A DNA stretch of 64,000 nucleotides from Nilaparvata lugens (lineage: Eukaryota > Arthropoda > Insecta > Hemiptera > Delphacidae): NCBI RefSeq assembly GCF_014356525.2, contig NC_052510.1, positions 15,486,778 through 15,550,777 of the forward strand, written 5' to 3'. Within the stretch, counting starts at the first letter, position 1; every line of letters starts with the position of its first letter. The notes beneath the pieces are model-generated. The model saw only the letters and a list, made by a program, of their open reading frames with translations, did no database searches and had not been told where the DNA came from. The translations under genes were made by a program, and so were the position numbers. Positions 26,123 through 39,116 of this stretch are shown one piece after another.

Positions 26123-29100
26123 TGATGTAGGTGACGATTTGAAATGAAATGAAGAAGTACCTTCTTGATGGTATTCAAGCTTGAATTTGACCAGTCTCCG
26201 AAGTCAAACAATAAAATCAAAATTGAAAATGTAAATTAAAAAAAATGTAATTTTATTTAGAATATTGCCATTTTTAAGAAGTGTGATTTAATTTTGTTTT
26301 CTTGTAAACAGAATACAATATCGGAATCTAATGTTATTCAACAATTCAATATTTTTATTATGCGTTTTCCTAAGACACCCTCCGCACCCACAATACTAGA
26401 TACCCACACGACTAGTCTCATCAAGATTTTGATATTGTACACCCCTTGGAGGGTTACAATATTGAGTGTGGATTGAAATACGTTATTGTAGTAATATTAC
26501 ACTGTATTTCGATTTCGCAGTCTATAAAAATAGTTATTTTTCAAAATCTATGCTGATAAGGATATGAATTACAGTTAAGAATTTCACCAATTTTTAAAGA
26601 TATTGTAATATTCCTTAATACGATAGAATAAGTAAAGCAATTGTCGATTGTGTAGGTCTGTAATAGCATAGAGAAAAAAATACTTTATGAGTAACATTCA
26701 AGTAAAGATGCAAGTATTATTTATTTAATCCCTTGTAATAGCCTCAAAAATTTGTAATAATTTAATTGTTTAAGAGACTTGATGGTACAAAAGCTACATT
26801 AGGGATTGAATGAATATAGAAATTGTCAGAATATGCTGTACGTTCGATATAGTCTTATCAATGACTTTACTATTTATTATGACTTTACTGGATATTTATT
26901 ATGAATTTGGGCTCCAGGGACAAACAATAGAGGAGAGATAAGCATAAGTATATACTAGATTATCTTTTCTCTATGGTCAAACTAGATGAGATGATCCTGG
27001 TATTAATATTTAATTATTGCTACTTCTGGGAAAACTGAAAAAAGCCAATGCAAATTCCAAAACTTAATAGTTATTAGTTTCAATTGTTTACCTATTCATG
27101 AAAAATTAAATTGAACAATCATCCTAATCATTAATTTTATATTAAATTTAGGCGATACGGTAGGCTATAAATGATGGCGCAGTTGACGCCTTAGCATTTA
27201 GAAATATATTAACCAAATTGTGAAATCTATGATTCATGAAATGATACAAATACTTGAGCCTATTATTGCATCGGTACCTGATATTATAACTTCAAGCATA
27301 CTCATACTCTGTGTTTCAGAAACAAATAGCCTATCAAAATTAGAAATAGATGAATGAATATCATAAACATAAAAATTGTACAGTGTCTTTTTACAACTAG
27401 GTCTACAGTATCTTCTTTGTATATTATTCAAATACATTTCAAGAGTACCCATTTTTGAAAGCAATGTAGCTTACTGGAATATTTGAATTTTCCAAGTGAA
27501 TAATTAGATTATTTCTGAAACAGAAATTTATAATCTCCTTCAATTTAATGTAACAAAATACTTGAGCAAATAATTATATAATAAAGTATTTTACTCTTCA
27601 GAATGCATTGCATATTCCATATTTAGTCATCGTAAATTAAAAGAAGCACTTGTCACATAAGTAGGCTATTCATGACTGAGATTGTTCATCAATAGATTTG
27701 ATATTTTTTCAATGCCTCTCAAAAAATAACAATATAATAATCATAATTACACAGGCAAACTAATCAAAATAATAATATTTGTAACAAATGAAATGAGAAT
27801 TTATAAATGAGGAAGTTAAACTTTATGTTTAAAAAATACTGATCAAAACGTGTTGGAGATAGCCTTGGTAGTAATTCGGCTCAAGTGGGAATGAAATTTA
27901 TAAAAATAAAAATTGATTTACAAATGAGGTACAGTTTATAAGATTTAGTGGAAGAGGTCATCAAATCTATTAATGATTGATTGATGAGAAACATCAAATT
28001 TAAAACCCTAGAAGAATCAAAGCCTTATCTACTACATACAAATTGATAAAAGATCTGACATGAAGTAATGAATTGTTTTACTATAAAAACTAGATAAGAT
28101 AAAATGTTTTGGACATTACTAAAAAACTTGTTCCGGTTTCATTTAACAAAAAAACTACACCATTCTGTCATCTAGAAAACAAATGTATGGTCAACATTAA
28201 TATTGATATTGGAAAATAAATTTCTATGAAAACAATACGACGGATACAAAACTGTAGGTTACTGCGAAATGAATTTTTTGTAAAATTGTCAAGAAAAAAC
28301 TATGTAAAATTAGCTAAATGATTACAAATCAAGGCTTTCACTTCCGTTCTTAAAATTAAATGCTGAATTACAATCTAGTAGAATCAAAGTAGAATTTAAA
28401 TATATGGAAAAAATATTTGAAAATTACAGGAAATAATTTTCTTTTTTTAAACGAAATTTATAAAGGCTATGCCATAGAAAGCTATGGCAGCGTTTATTTT
28501 TCTTATAAGTTAACTTGCCGGCATATTAGATATTAGTGTAATTTTTTCAATTTAATTAAAAAAAAATTGAAGCAACTTATTTAGTTTTTGATTAGAAAAT
28601 CTAATACGGTACAGCATCTATAACCACGCTGAAAGCCTGTATTTTGATAACTTGTGGGTTTTTTTATCTGATAAGATAATTTTATTAGCCCAAGAATACT
28701 ACGGTACTAAATCATTGATTCAAACACCTGAATGTTTAAGATTCCTCAGAGAAAAATATCGCTTTACTATTTTCTTTGTAAATCGAATAGAAATCAAGGA
28801 AATGATGGTGAAACCCTAGTGAGCGCGATTGGCCCGCCGCAACACACAATCATGGTAGCCTAACCTATACGGATCAACTTTCATCTCAATCAATCAACTA
28901 AAAGATATTGTTTTTAATTTGAAGCATCCAAAAATTACTGATTAACAAAAAAGAAACATTAATTTCACGGTATTATTGGTTGCAGTTTGAAGTTTTGATG
29001 AACCGAAGAGGTTAGGTTACAAACATAGATGAGAGTTTCTGGTTGTACAAAGCTACTTGGATCACATATAGCCGTAATTGCGTAATGTTTTGGGGCCTTT

Positions 29101-29203
29101 GAATTGGGTTATCTGATTAAAATAAAATTTTTGTAGAAAAAAAAGATGTTCTAGAATGTAAACACAACACATGTGGCGTTCAAACAAAGAAAGCACATCT
29201 CAC

Positions 29204-29403
29204 CTGGCTTGAGCTTCGTCCAAAGATTGGTCGGTGATGTTCATAATTTGTTGCAATATCTCGCCAATATCCTGCTTCCTGGTCTCTTGGTCCGGGGTAG
29301 CCGGGGCCCCGTGATTCGGATCCACAGGTTGCATTCCGTAAGGAGGTTGAGGCATCATTCCTACTTGACCACTTGGATGCATCATGCGATTCTGCTCGTC
29401 CAT
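29204..29403 (-). CDS. exd: Extradenticle/Pbx homeobox protein, exon 1
   Basis: This exon encodes the first 66 residues of a PBC-class TALE homeodomain protein, the DNA-binding cofactor that pairs with Hox proteins and Homothorax/Meis in the nucleus. It begins MDEQNRMM, has a Met/Pro/Gly-rich segment, then [10 protein letters not shown] and SLDEAQAR, the conserved start of the PBC-A domain. The ATG is supported by the match to the family N-terminus and by an in-frame TAA 9 bases upstream. The donor is GCCAG|GTGAGA, and the Arg codon is completed by exon 2. The homeodomain exons lie left of the window. The length and order of the first two exons fit insect extradenticle. Confidence 0.95.
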
Positions 29404-29900
29404 ACTATTTTAAACCCGCACTAAAACACAAACATCAACAAAACCTTGTAATCCGACTAAAAGGTAACCTAACCTACAATCCGACTGGCAGGGCTAGCTG
29501 GTTCCGACACAAAGGATCGCGACTGGAGTAACCTAACTTGCACAAACAATACATTGGCGGTTAACGTAGCCGATCGACGACACTCTTTCAAAAACTGTCA
29601 CCGCACTCCTGTCGACGTTTAGCTCATTACGCGACACGCGGATCGGACGATAGCAGCATGTGCTCTATCGCAAAGTTTAGTGCACTAATAAATAAACTGA
29701 GAGCTCGTCAGACAGGGGCAAGGCTCGGGGTGGTGGGATGCTCCTCCGTAATGCCACTCAAAGTCCTTACGCCATAAAACCTTGGGCCCAAGTGCCATTT
29801 AGCCGAGCAACACTTCAAAATCCGACCAATCGCAGCTCGAGCTTGCGCGTCAGTTCCTTGTTCAAGCGCTAGTAATCATAGGAGGCGCCACCTTCTTGCT
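29404..29900 (-). promoter_or_regulatory. exd: Probable 5'UTR and promoter of extradenticle
   Basis: The 500 bases upstream of the exd ATG are richer in G, C and CpG than the surrounding introns, as expected for a first exon and promoter. No TATA box was found at an obvious position, and the transcription start cannot be fixed by eye. AGGTTAGG-type motifs occur on both strands and are common in insect intergenic DNA. Confidence 0.35.
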
Positions 29901-31927
29901 ACTAATTCTGCCGGCTCCAATCGCTATTTTCCCGATAAAAACACAACAACATGCTTGAAAAGCTTGACAAACTCCTTCAAAATCTTGTTTTTATAATCAA
30001 AAATATATATCCTATTATTAAAACCTTTCAGACATCTACTAAAATTCAATTTAAACTTTGAATTCTTCAGACGGCCCACCGAACTCGACTGTCAATCACT
30101 CAGCTTGGCTCCGCCTCCATGAGAAGCTACAAGTCCAAGAAAATTGGAAATTCCTCGCTTTCCAGTCTTTCAAATATTGAAAAAATTACTGAAACACAGT
30201 TTTAGGTATAACTGCTTCCTATTAAATTGGCTACAATGCCACAAAATTGCTCTGTTTCAAAATTAAAGTTGTGGCGCTGGATGATTTACGTTGTGAAGCC
30301 ATTGAAGAAAAACATGGTTGCCAGCTGCGCAGAAACGCTATTTCGTCCTGATTCAAATGCAGTCGAAGTCGATATATGAGCACTGCAACGCCATCTCTTA
30401 TCTCCAGCGAAAAGCTTCACTTTGACCGGAATTTTCAAACTGAGAGTAATTTCTGGTTCTTTCAGAACATTAAAATTTATGAGATATAAATACAAAACAG
30501 ACTTAATTAGAACAAGTATTATATAGGTTTTATGAAAATAATGGATGCTGAACTGGAAATGCAGCAGACCTATGCAGACATTTAGCCTGATAATAGGCTA
30601 TTACCGGTATATAGACTCAAAGCTCAAAAACTGGGAAAAGTAGCCTTTCATAGATAGCCTTTTAGTAGTCTTTCATAATAATTAGTCTCTATCCTCTTTC
30701 AATGAGAGATTAACAATTCCAAGTAAGCACCTATTTAGCATCAGGTTTATGCGCGGATCCAGAAACGACCCAGCTTCCATACTTATCCAAGTGGTGATTG
30801 AAAAAAGTTGAGGGTGCAGAAATAACAAAGTATCGAGACCTTGTCATTTAAATAAACAAATCCAAAAATCTTATCAATATTTAAAAAATAAAGCTCTCAA
30901 ATGCTGTTTTCGATAAAAAAACTTCAACAATTTTCCAGGTTGGGGGAGTCTCCCGGACGACCATCCCCCTGTATAGGTCAGAGTCTTGGATCGGCGCCCG
31001 ATCAGCTTCACTATCAATCTCTCTCTCTCTTCTATTGTCAGACACAACAGATAACTTCATCCTTACTCACTTTTCCTTTTAGGAGGGCTACTGAAATTAT
31101 TCAAATTCAAATTTATTGATTCTCAAAAAAATATATACAACACTTTCAAGACAAAAAAATATATATATATATAAGAATCTACACCTGCAAAGAAACCCTG
31201 TGCGCAGATGTGAGTTGCAATATAAATGTTTTTCAAAAATATTTAACAAAAATGATCCAAAAAAAATTTCTTGAAAAAAATACAGAATAAAAACTAGTAC
31301 TTAATAATAAAGAGGATACAAAAAATAAAGGAACGGAAGGAGAAAAGACGGAAAAGGCCAAGAAGAAAAAAGAAGACGAAGAAGAAGAGAAAGGTAAGAG
31401 GTAGGTAAATCAACTGCAACCATGGAGTAGACGAAAATTAATTTATTTAAAACAATTTTTCCTCGATTTTATTTGCTATTATCCATTTATCTATGTCTGA
31501 TCTAAGCCTTTGGTTTATGTTTGTTTTTTTCAAGAATATTTAAGGGAATGTGGTTTATTAATTTATTGGAAATATAAGAAAACTGTCTCCTACACACATT
31601 CAAGTCCATTCTGACAAATTGGAAAATGTCTCGCGCGGGGCGCAAGCCCAAAAGAGATTCTCGTGGTTCAAATAAATTTTTATTTTTATAATATATAGTA
31701 CCAAATTTTTTATGAAAAGTTGTCGAACTGTTAAAACCTTGAACTCCCTGAATAAATCTTTTGTTGGAAAAAGTCTGGGTTTGCCTAAAATAGTTTTTAA
31801 AAGATGTTTTTGAATAATGAAAAGTTTTGTGAAATGCGCGTATATTGAAACACTATAGTTATCATAATTACCCTTTTATTTCATCACAACACATCAACTA
31901 GTTTAAACTCTTCAAGAGTCATTTTAA
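29901..31927. other. Intergenic DNA, no gene seen
   Basis: No supported coding sequence. A segment near 31098-31130 (AAATTTATTGATTCTCAAAA) resembles the reverse complement of a LINE 3' tail, and 31320-31400 is GA-rich. An AT microsatellite is at 31157-31172. Confidence 0.5.
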
Positions 31928-33117
31928 AGGTAGGCGCACACAGATCGTCATCGGACGGACGGCACGCATCGGACGATTAGATTTGATGCATTGTTTTCAA
32001 TTGGAGTGCGCATACCTATCCGCAACGTAGATCGGAAATGCCGTCAGGAATCCCGAGAGGAGCATTGAAGCCGACGGCTCCGTTCGGATGTAATGGCTCA
32101 ATCGCACGGCAGTAAGTGGTGTTCAGTTTAAGGCTGTTCGGTAGCCTACACTTTTTTTATTTAAATTGGATAATCTTTTTCAATATAACTGTTAAGATCA
32201 TTATAAGAGTGAGAAAAAGTGGCAACTGAAATTTGCTAGTGGTCTAATAAGCAAGTTATGGGTTGTTGAACGTGCTAACTCAGTTTTCTTTCCAGATCAT
32301 AAACAGTTTCGAATTTTCCATTGGAGTTTTTTTAATACATTCAGTATATCATTGGCTTTGTTCGAATATGCGTTTTTCGCCAAAATAAACAAGTGTTATA
32401 GATTTTACAAAAAATGTTACTTGTTTATTTATGAACGATATGGGCATATGGGGAATAAAATGTTTTAGTTTGGAAAGATACATTTTTTGAATTTTCAAGA
32501 GAAGTTCTGTTAATATAGTCGAAACCGTTTATGATCTGGAAAGAAAACGGAATCTGGAAAGTTAGCACTACAACAACCCATAACTCGCTCATAAGACCAC
32601 TTAAAAATTTCAGTTGCCACTTTTTCTCACTCTTATAATGATCTTAACAATTATATTGAAAAATATTATCCAATTTAAATAGGCTACCGAACAGCCTTAA
32701 CTATGGTTGTCTGCGCTAAGGACATTCAAAAGCTCAAAAAACATTACTTGCGACATGCGGGAGTAGCTAAAAAATGTTACTTCGTCTTCAATTAAATCAG
32801 GGATATAGATGATTAAATTCTCCGTATTCTATCCTTTTGTGATTAATTCTATGAATGCAAATTTTTCGTTTTCTCTTCTTACGTCGCTGTACCTCTTCTT
32901 CATCTTCGGCTAACAAACAAGTAACAATTATCACTCCTTCTTCTCTACTGCTATCCACTTATATACTGTAATATTAATTTTCACACGACTCGACATATTT
33001 CGCAATGAACTAAAATGTCAATGCTCCGATGACGATTATTGTGCGCAGCACCTAAAAAAGTACGAACCGTCCAATGCGTGCCGTCCGTCCGATGACGATC
33101 TGTGTGCGTACCTACCT
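31928..33117. mobile_element. TTAA-flanked inverted-repeat element, 1.19 kb (outer)
   Basis: The ends read AGGTAGGCGCACACAGATCG on the left and, reverse-complemented, AGGTAGGTACGCACACAGAT on the right. The inverted match continues through GTCATCGGACGGACGGCACG for about 50 bases. TTAA lies exactly outside both ends (31924-31927, 33118-33121), the target used by piggyBac-type elements. There is no transposase. A second element is inserted at 32132-32696. Confidence 0.75.
32132..32696. mobile_element. TTAA-flanked foldback element nested in the 1.19-kb element
   Basis: The ends are GGCTGTTCGGTAGCCTA and its reverse complement, with TTAA directly outside each (32128-32131, 32697-32700). The arms match inward for about 200 bases through AGATCATTATAAGAGTGAG and TTTCCAGATCATAAACAG. 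It has no coding capacity. Confidence 0.8.
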
Positions 33118-33854
33118 TTAAGTGTAAATCAATGTGCAATTTACACACTTGAAAATGGCTTTATTTTATTTGAATATTTATAGCGTTGCTATACCCTCTG
33201 TATGAACCCTGTAGACTATAATATGTTGCATTATTATATAGAAATAAAATTCAATTAAATTTATATGGCTCTTGGGTTGTAGAGTTGAAACTAAATTTAA
33301 TTGTCTTGTGATAAAAGGGTACCGTAATTGATAACTACTTTTATTGCTGTTTCAGCTTCATCCTTTTCTATAGCTCTGCACCGTCGCTAAATCGTTTGTA
33401 GGCTACGAAGAAATATAATAATGAACTTACTAAAATATTTCTTATCTCAATTGTGAAGATGTATTAGGTACTAAATCATGAGAAAAATTATTGATGAATA
33501 TCATAGAATTGAGTAGGGTATCGGTACCGTATTGAGGTATAATTTTAGGAGGTCCACCTATTGCATTTGAATGAAAATCACGGTATAAGAATAATTAGAT
33601 ATATTTGACAATATTTCAAGTTCAGTCACAATGACAATATATAATATGATTCTCACTTTTTAGATACCGGTACAGGAATTGTTCAAGATATTGGTGGATA
33701 ATACATTTAATGGCACAAACATTTACATGGTATTCTATCTACCTGAACATTATACAGTCATATATTATGTGCATACATTTTGCATTCTTTATTAGTGATG
33801 TATAAAATACAGTAAATTTTTATATTTAAAAATCACAAGATTCTGTTCTCTTAA

Positions 33855-34161
33855 GCTGGGTTTTCGTTTGTGCGTAAATGCCGTCGTCGACCACGACAGG
33901 GTGAGGATCTCAGATTGGGTACATTTCAATTTGTCTACATAACCTAAAAGATTATGTTCAATTATGTTTTAATCGAGGAGGTTGAGTTTATACTTTTTTA
34001 TAATTAAATAGTAATATGTTGATACTGTTAGAAATGTTTTTATTCTTGAATAATTATCACAAATAATAAAAAGTTAGCACACTTGAAATTTGGACAATAT
34101 GAATGTCAACAATGCTTGCCGTCGTCGACTGCGGAAATTTACGCACAAACGAAAATGCACC
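33855..34161. mobile_element. Third TTAA-flanked MITE (307 bp)
   Basis: The left end GCTGGGTTTTCGTTTGTGCG and the reverse complement of the right end, GGTGCATTTTCGTTTGTGCG, match for about 40 bases, including CGTCGTCGAC. TTAA flanks both ends (33851-33854, 34162-34165). It is non-coding. Confidence 0.75.
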
Positions 34162-34165
34162 TTAA

Positions 34166-37080
34166 CAGTTTTTGGCTAACCAAGATACATCACAATGTAC
34201 GAACTTTTCTGCACTACAATAATTCACTATAGAAAATCTTACAACCACTCTAATTCACATAGAAAAACTACAGATCTACCTGAACGTATGAATGAAAAGT
34301 TATATAAAATCAGTTGCAGTTAAAACAAGACAATTTAAAAAAAAAACATTAATTCGAGATAAGTTAAATTTCTCAATTTACAAATTTGAGTAGACGTGGC
34401 TAAAAAAAGCACAGTTGAAAAAATTTAAAGAGTACTATTTTAAATACTTTGAACATTCTTTAACACAACATTAGAAAACACTTCTACGGAATGATTTGTT
34501 ATTAAACATATTATTAATGAGCCTTATTTTTTCTGTCACTCTCCTCACTCAATTATCAATCACTCATTCATCAATTATGTACATTCAACAAGTAGGCCTT
34601 ACTTAGTACTGTATAGGTAACACAATCTGATATAACTTAAATGCAAGGTTTATACTTTATTGAACAGTTAAACTTTATAACTATAATCACGTCATTGAAT
34701 AAATATCAACGATTACAAAACCGATAACTAATTTGATTGTACAAAACTGGTAACCATTTATTTTGGGAACAGCCATGATAACTATTCAAGCTCATTAAAT
34801 TTTTCTCAACCACAAAACAAAAATTAGAATTGATAAAATATTGAGGAAAATTGGGTTTCGACATATAATTATCCACTAAAGATTAATAAAGACTCAAAAC
34901 AGTTTGTTGAAAAAACGTTTATACAAGACAATAATGATTCTAGTATATTAATGTTTTGTGTCAAATGAAGTAAATAGTTGATCAAAAAGGATTGTGTTGG
35001 AACTAGAATTTTCGAGAGTAAAATATTATAGAATTTTGGATGAAAACGCCAAGAAAAGTACTACACCAATTCAGAAGCAATTGAAAAGAGCTAACACTTT
35101 TATTATACAAATTATATCTCTCATGAATTCCAGGTTCGTCAATTGATCGTCTCTATTCACTCATCAATGATATCCCTCTGAAATTGTTTTCTAAATTCGA
35201 CGCAGTAGAATTAGACGAATTTCATTCCATTCACCTCATTTAGAAGTTTGCCAATATTTCCGAATCAACTTGAGAAAAAAATTATCTTTTCACCCACAAC
35301 TTCTGTTTGGAAAATTTCAATTTTCTATTTAATTACTAATCGTCAATCCTATCTCTAAATTTGACTGTTGTCGTTGATTAAATTTGATTATCTCTATTTA
35401 ATTCACTCCATTTACAAGAATTACAGCTTATCTGAATCAATGTTCCGATTATCTCATAAAATTACCCAATACCCACGCACAAGCTATAAAGTTCATGTGG
35501 GCATCATCCAAAAAAATACAATGTTCTCGTACCAAAAACAAATAATTTTTCGTTCCAAATTCGACTCTTGCCACTAGTAGAATTTGACTAGCTCTATTTC
35601 ATTCACTTCATTTAGGACAAGTATTACAGAGTCTGAATCAATTGTAAAAAATCAATGTTTTCGTCCGAAAACAACTCCTGACTAAAACTGCATACACCTC
35701 ATTTGAGAGAAATCCTACAACATTATCCAACCAGTTGTAAACCCTTAATGGTCTCGTTATATCTCTTGTTCTCAATAGAAAGAATACTGTTTTACTTATC
35801 AACTACATTTTCATCAATTTATGGAGAAGTTCCACAGAATCAACAATTTGACTTGTCAACTGCACATTCATTATTTCCTTTGGTTTTTCTTGTGAAGGAA
35901 CGAAAGTCGCATTTTCATTACACTTACGGTACTTTTTGAATAAAATGTTTGTAGTTTCTTCCAAAATGTACCTGTAGTTGTTTTAACTAGGATTTTCTTT
36001 CGCCTATCTGTCTGTATGTATGTAAGTGACGCATCAACGGTCAAACGCGTTGATAGAATTCTATGAGATGTGGCAGGACTATTCTTTTTTTTTTTAACTG
36101 TGCGTCGATGTATACGCAAGGTTTTTTGAAATTTTGCATTCTAAGGATGGTATGAAAGGAAAAGGAATTTCCTCCATACTCCGATATCACTATTATTGAA
36201 CGAGCAAAATGAGGTCTAAGATTCAAGTCGACGGTTTTGCATTTCTCTTTATGTTCATATTTATTTATTTATGTTCCACATTTACAGTGAAACGCGGCAA
36301 TAGATTTTCATGGAATTTTACAGGTATGTTCCATTTGAATTTCGCGTCGACGAAAATAAAAGATTTTTTGAAATTTTTTATTTTAAGGATGATACAAAAG
36401 GAAAAGGAGTCTCCTTCGAACGCCAATATTACCGTAAAAATCAGACTATAGACTAATTATTATGCATCATAAAAATCAGCTGTCAGATGGATGCAATGAC
36501 GCATGCAATTAATATGCCAATGTAACTTGGTAAAATATCAGCTGTCGTGTGGACTATTAATTGCATGCAATAATTGACAACTCGAAGTAGCATAGTAATT
36601 TCTCCCGACTTTCTCTGCTTTCAACTCAGTAAGCTTTTGATGATAGTAGCATAGTTGTTTACAACAAATTATTAGCATTGTCGATACAACAACCCAAACA
36701 GCACATTAGTTGTTTACACACCAATATCTCGCTGATACGTCAGGACAGGACAATTTACTCTGATGGACAGTATTAGAGGAGGCTGTGGTTTATAACTGCG
36801 CGAGGTCTACTGTTCACAGAACCTCTAGTATATTATTCAATATAACTAGAATACATTCTAGGAACATTGGATTTATTCATAATCAATGAGCTGACAAGTG
36901 GACTATTCATTGCTTACATTACACATGTCTGGAGAAGCCAGTGAACTGGTGAAACCAGATACTTGTGGATGAGAAAAATGCGTGAAGTCTACTGTTCACA
37001 GAACTACTAGTACCAACTCTGTTGTGTGGTTTTTGGTGGAGGGATTTATTGTGAATGGAATGTTTGATGTGTTTCAGATG
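34166..37080. other. Intergenic DNA with a diverged direct repeat
   Basis: No supported gene. Two related segments with TTTTTTGAAATTTT and AAGGATG occur in direct orientation at about 36118-36190 and 36358-36430, likely fragments of one dispersed repeat. The short frames here lack family resemblance. Confidence 0.5.
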
Positions 37081-37099
37081 CAGTGGTCACAAAGTGCTC

Positions 37100-38690
37100 C
37101 TAGTAGAGTTGATTAATTGAAGCTGCCCAAGGCATAGCCCATCAACTTCAATCTGTATGGCAACCACTCGAGCTACCAGTCACAGCTCACCGTCCTAGCG
37201 CAACACCAGGACACCAAGAACAGAAGAAGGACCACAAGCCCTGTCAGTACATCGTCACAAATGGACAATCCTCCCCCACAAATCAGTGATATGGAAAATT
37301 TTCCGATTGTAGAAAACGAGGGCAAAAGCCCACAAAGCATGGTCAGCAAGAGGAAGAGTGCCACCTCCAACAAGCCGGCCAAGGACAACACCAAAGGTCG
37401 CAAGTGGGGTCGTCAACCCAAGACCACCAACAACAATTTGCCTAATCAGCCAAACAAGGAAGGAGGGGAGGAGCCTCGGGGAAAGAAGCTGCGCAAAGAA
37501 TTTCCCACGCCGCCGACGCCATTCCAGAAGCAGCTGAAGAAGAGGGAAGAAAGCTTCCTGCAGGATAGACCCTGCTTCGAGGTGGTGCCAAAGCTGGCCA
37601 AGTGCCACGAATGCAGATCAACTCCGCACAACATGCTCCACATCTTGAAAATGAACTTTATTCTGCCTTTGATCTATTCTTCTGTCGGTTCTACGCATTC
37701 TGCCACCTGCGCTACACCAACATTGGTCACCTGCTCACCGCCGGCTTCTTGGATCCTCACCGCGATGTCTCGCCCAATGACTTCAAGCTGTGGCTGCTCG
37801 AGGCTAATCCCTCAAATCTACCACCTGCCTCCGACCTCGGCATGTAGCACTGCCTGCTGTCGCTACTCAGCGATCCCTTCTGTCAAATCATTCAGCAGGA
37901 AAACAAAACCTTATCGGTCTACATGTATAAAGACAAAGTGATAACATAGAAAAAAGTAGTGCAAGGAGTGCATGAGATGAGTGATGTGTGTCAGACCACA
38001 TTATTCAATTACCACTGGGCCTGCAAGAAGTGCGACTTCATTGTTTGTTAGACTGTTATAAGGACTGCAAAAACAGCTTAGTGAAAGAGTGGAGTGGAGC
38101 AGATGGAGTCTGCGACAAGGTGTTGCGCGATTGCAAGGAGTCCGCGATGGCATTGAAGTTGAAAGACTAGCTAGCCGCTGACTGAGGATTTTTCTAAAAT
38201 ATTACCAACCAGATTTGATGACCTGATGAAGGAGCTGCCGCTCAAGGAGTACACTATGAGAGATGGTTGCCTAAACCAGGTGTCCAGACTGCCAGACTGC
38301 TTCGTACTGCCCGACCTGGGCCCCAAAATGTACACTGCATATGCCTCGGCCGGCCAACACAAGGGCACCACAAACCTGCATCTGGACATCTCTGATGCCG
38401 TTAACGTGATGATCTACGTGAGCATTCCGGAGGATGCTTCGGAGGAGGAGTACACAGATGCCCTGCGAACCATCAAGAAGACTGTGACATCTTGTGACAC
38501 CACGACCCCATTCACGGCCAGACCTAGTATATTGACACCGAGCTGCAGAAGCGCCTCTATCGGGAGTACAATGTGCAGGGATTCCCCATCATACAGTGCC
38601 AGGGTGATGCCGTCTTCATTCCGTCCGGCGTGGGGATGCAGGGGTTCCCCATTGTACCTGCCGAAGGACCTGTGGAGTTGAGCCAAAGCT
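37100..38690 (+). pseudogene. KDM3-type JmjC demethylase pseudogene, plus-strand arm
   Basis: The translated fragments match the C-terminal half of KDM3/JMJD1 H3K9 demethylases: a basic linker (MDNPPPQISDME), the cysteine-rich start CFEVVPKLAKCHECR, FFCRFYAFCHLRYTNIGHLL, the finger [20 protein letters not shown], and then JmjC sequence from [14 protein letters not shown] through [18 protein letters not shown] to [20 protein letters not shown]. The HLD carries the first two iron ligands. Hundreds of residues normally lying between zinc finger and JmjC are absent, and no introns interrupt what remains. It is broken by a frameshift after CHECR, a Trp-to-TAG change in VITWKK, a lost T in the VCLDC segment, and a Trp-to-TAG change in GQTWYID. 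It ends just after about one extra copy of the 63-bp unit. It is not functional as a demethylase. Confidence 0.85.
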
Positions 38691-39060
38691 GATATAGAGC
38701 AAATAAAATTGGAAAAAGCTGAAGTCAGTCAAAGATAATGGTAACAACAAACAGACCGATCCCCTCTACTGGCTAAGAAATATTGTGCTATCAAGTGGGG
38801 ACATAAAGCATGGAGATGCAGGTAGTAGTGAAAGTGACAACGACCACTCGACTCTGTGAAAGCTGCTCATCAGAAAACCATCAATTAATGGTGGGCACAC
38901 CTTGCCACATAAGAACAGGAGCAGCTCACCCACCGCATCTGAGAACCGCACAATGCTGCCTAAATTTTATGGGAATAAAAATGCAAAGGAGGAGCTGATG
39001 TGGACAAAGAACAAGGAAATTGGTAACAAGAACGATACCATGCTCAGGTGAAGTCAGAAA
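38691..39060 (+). pseudogene. Coding-like remnant between the KDM3 arms
   Basis: One plus-strand frame, broken by a single TGA at about 38859, reads DPLYWLRNIVLSSGDIKHGD, then SSESDNDHSTL, and later MLPKFYGNKNAKEELMWTK. The acidic-serine and Lys/Asn-rich character looks like disordered protein rather than chance AT-rich DNA. I do not recognise it. Its position suggests another part of the same KDM3 gene, but that is inference. Confidence 0.35.
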
Positions 39061-39116
39061 AGCTGGTGCACTATGTGAGTCGGTACATCAGAGAATCAAT
39101 TATTACTTGCACTTAC

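Larger units (their letters stand above)
20642..29203 (-). other. exd: Extradenticle intron 1 (8.56 kb)
   Basis: The intron is bounded by GCCAG|GTGAGA and TTTCAG|G. It contains four repeat structures listed separately: hairpins at 20.96 and 22.46 kb, a 360-bp duplication at 23.7 kb and a nested element at 25.4 kb. A (CA)n run lies at 23413-23446. Nothing recognisable was seen at 26130-29200. Confidence 0.85.

Noticed and set aside
29173..29424. Plus-strand frame of 83 codons opposite exd exon 1
   Set aside because: Shadow of the clear minus-strand exon.
37173..37643. Minus-strand frames over the KDM3 plus arm, and plus-strand frames over the minus arm (40807-41235)
   Set aside because: Shadows of the KDM3-derived coding strand.
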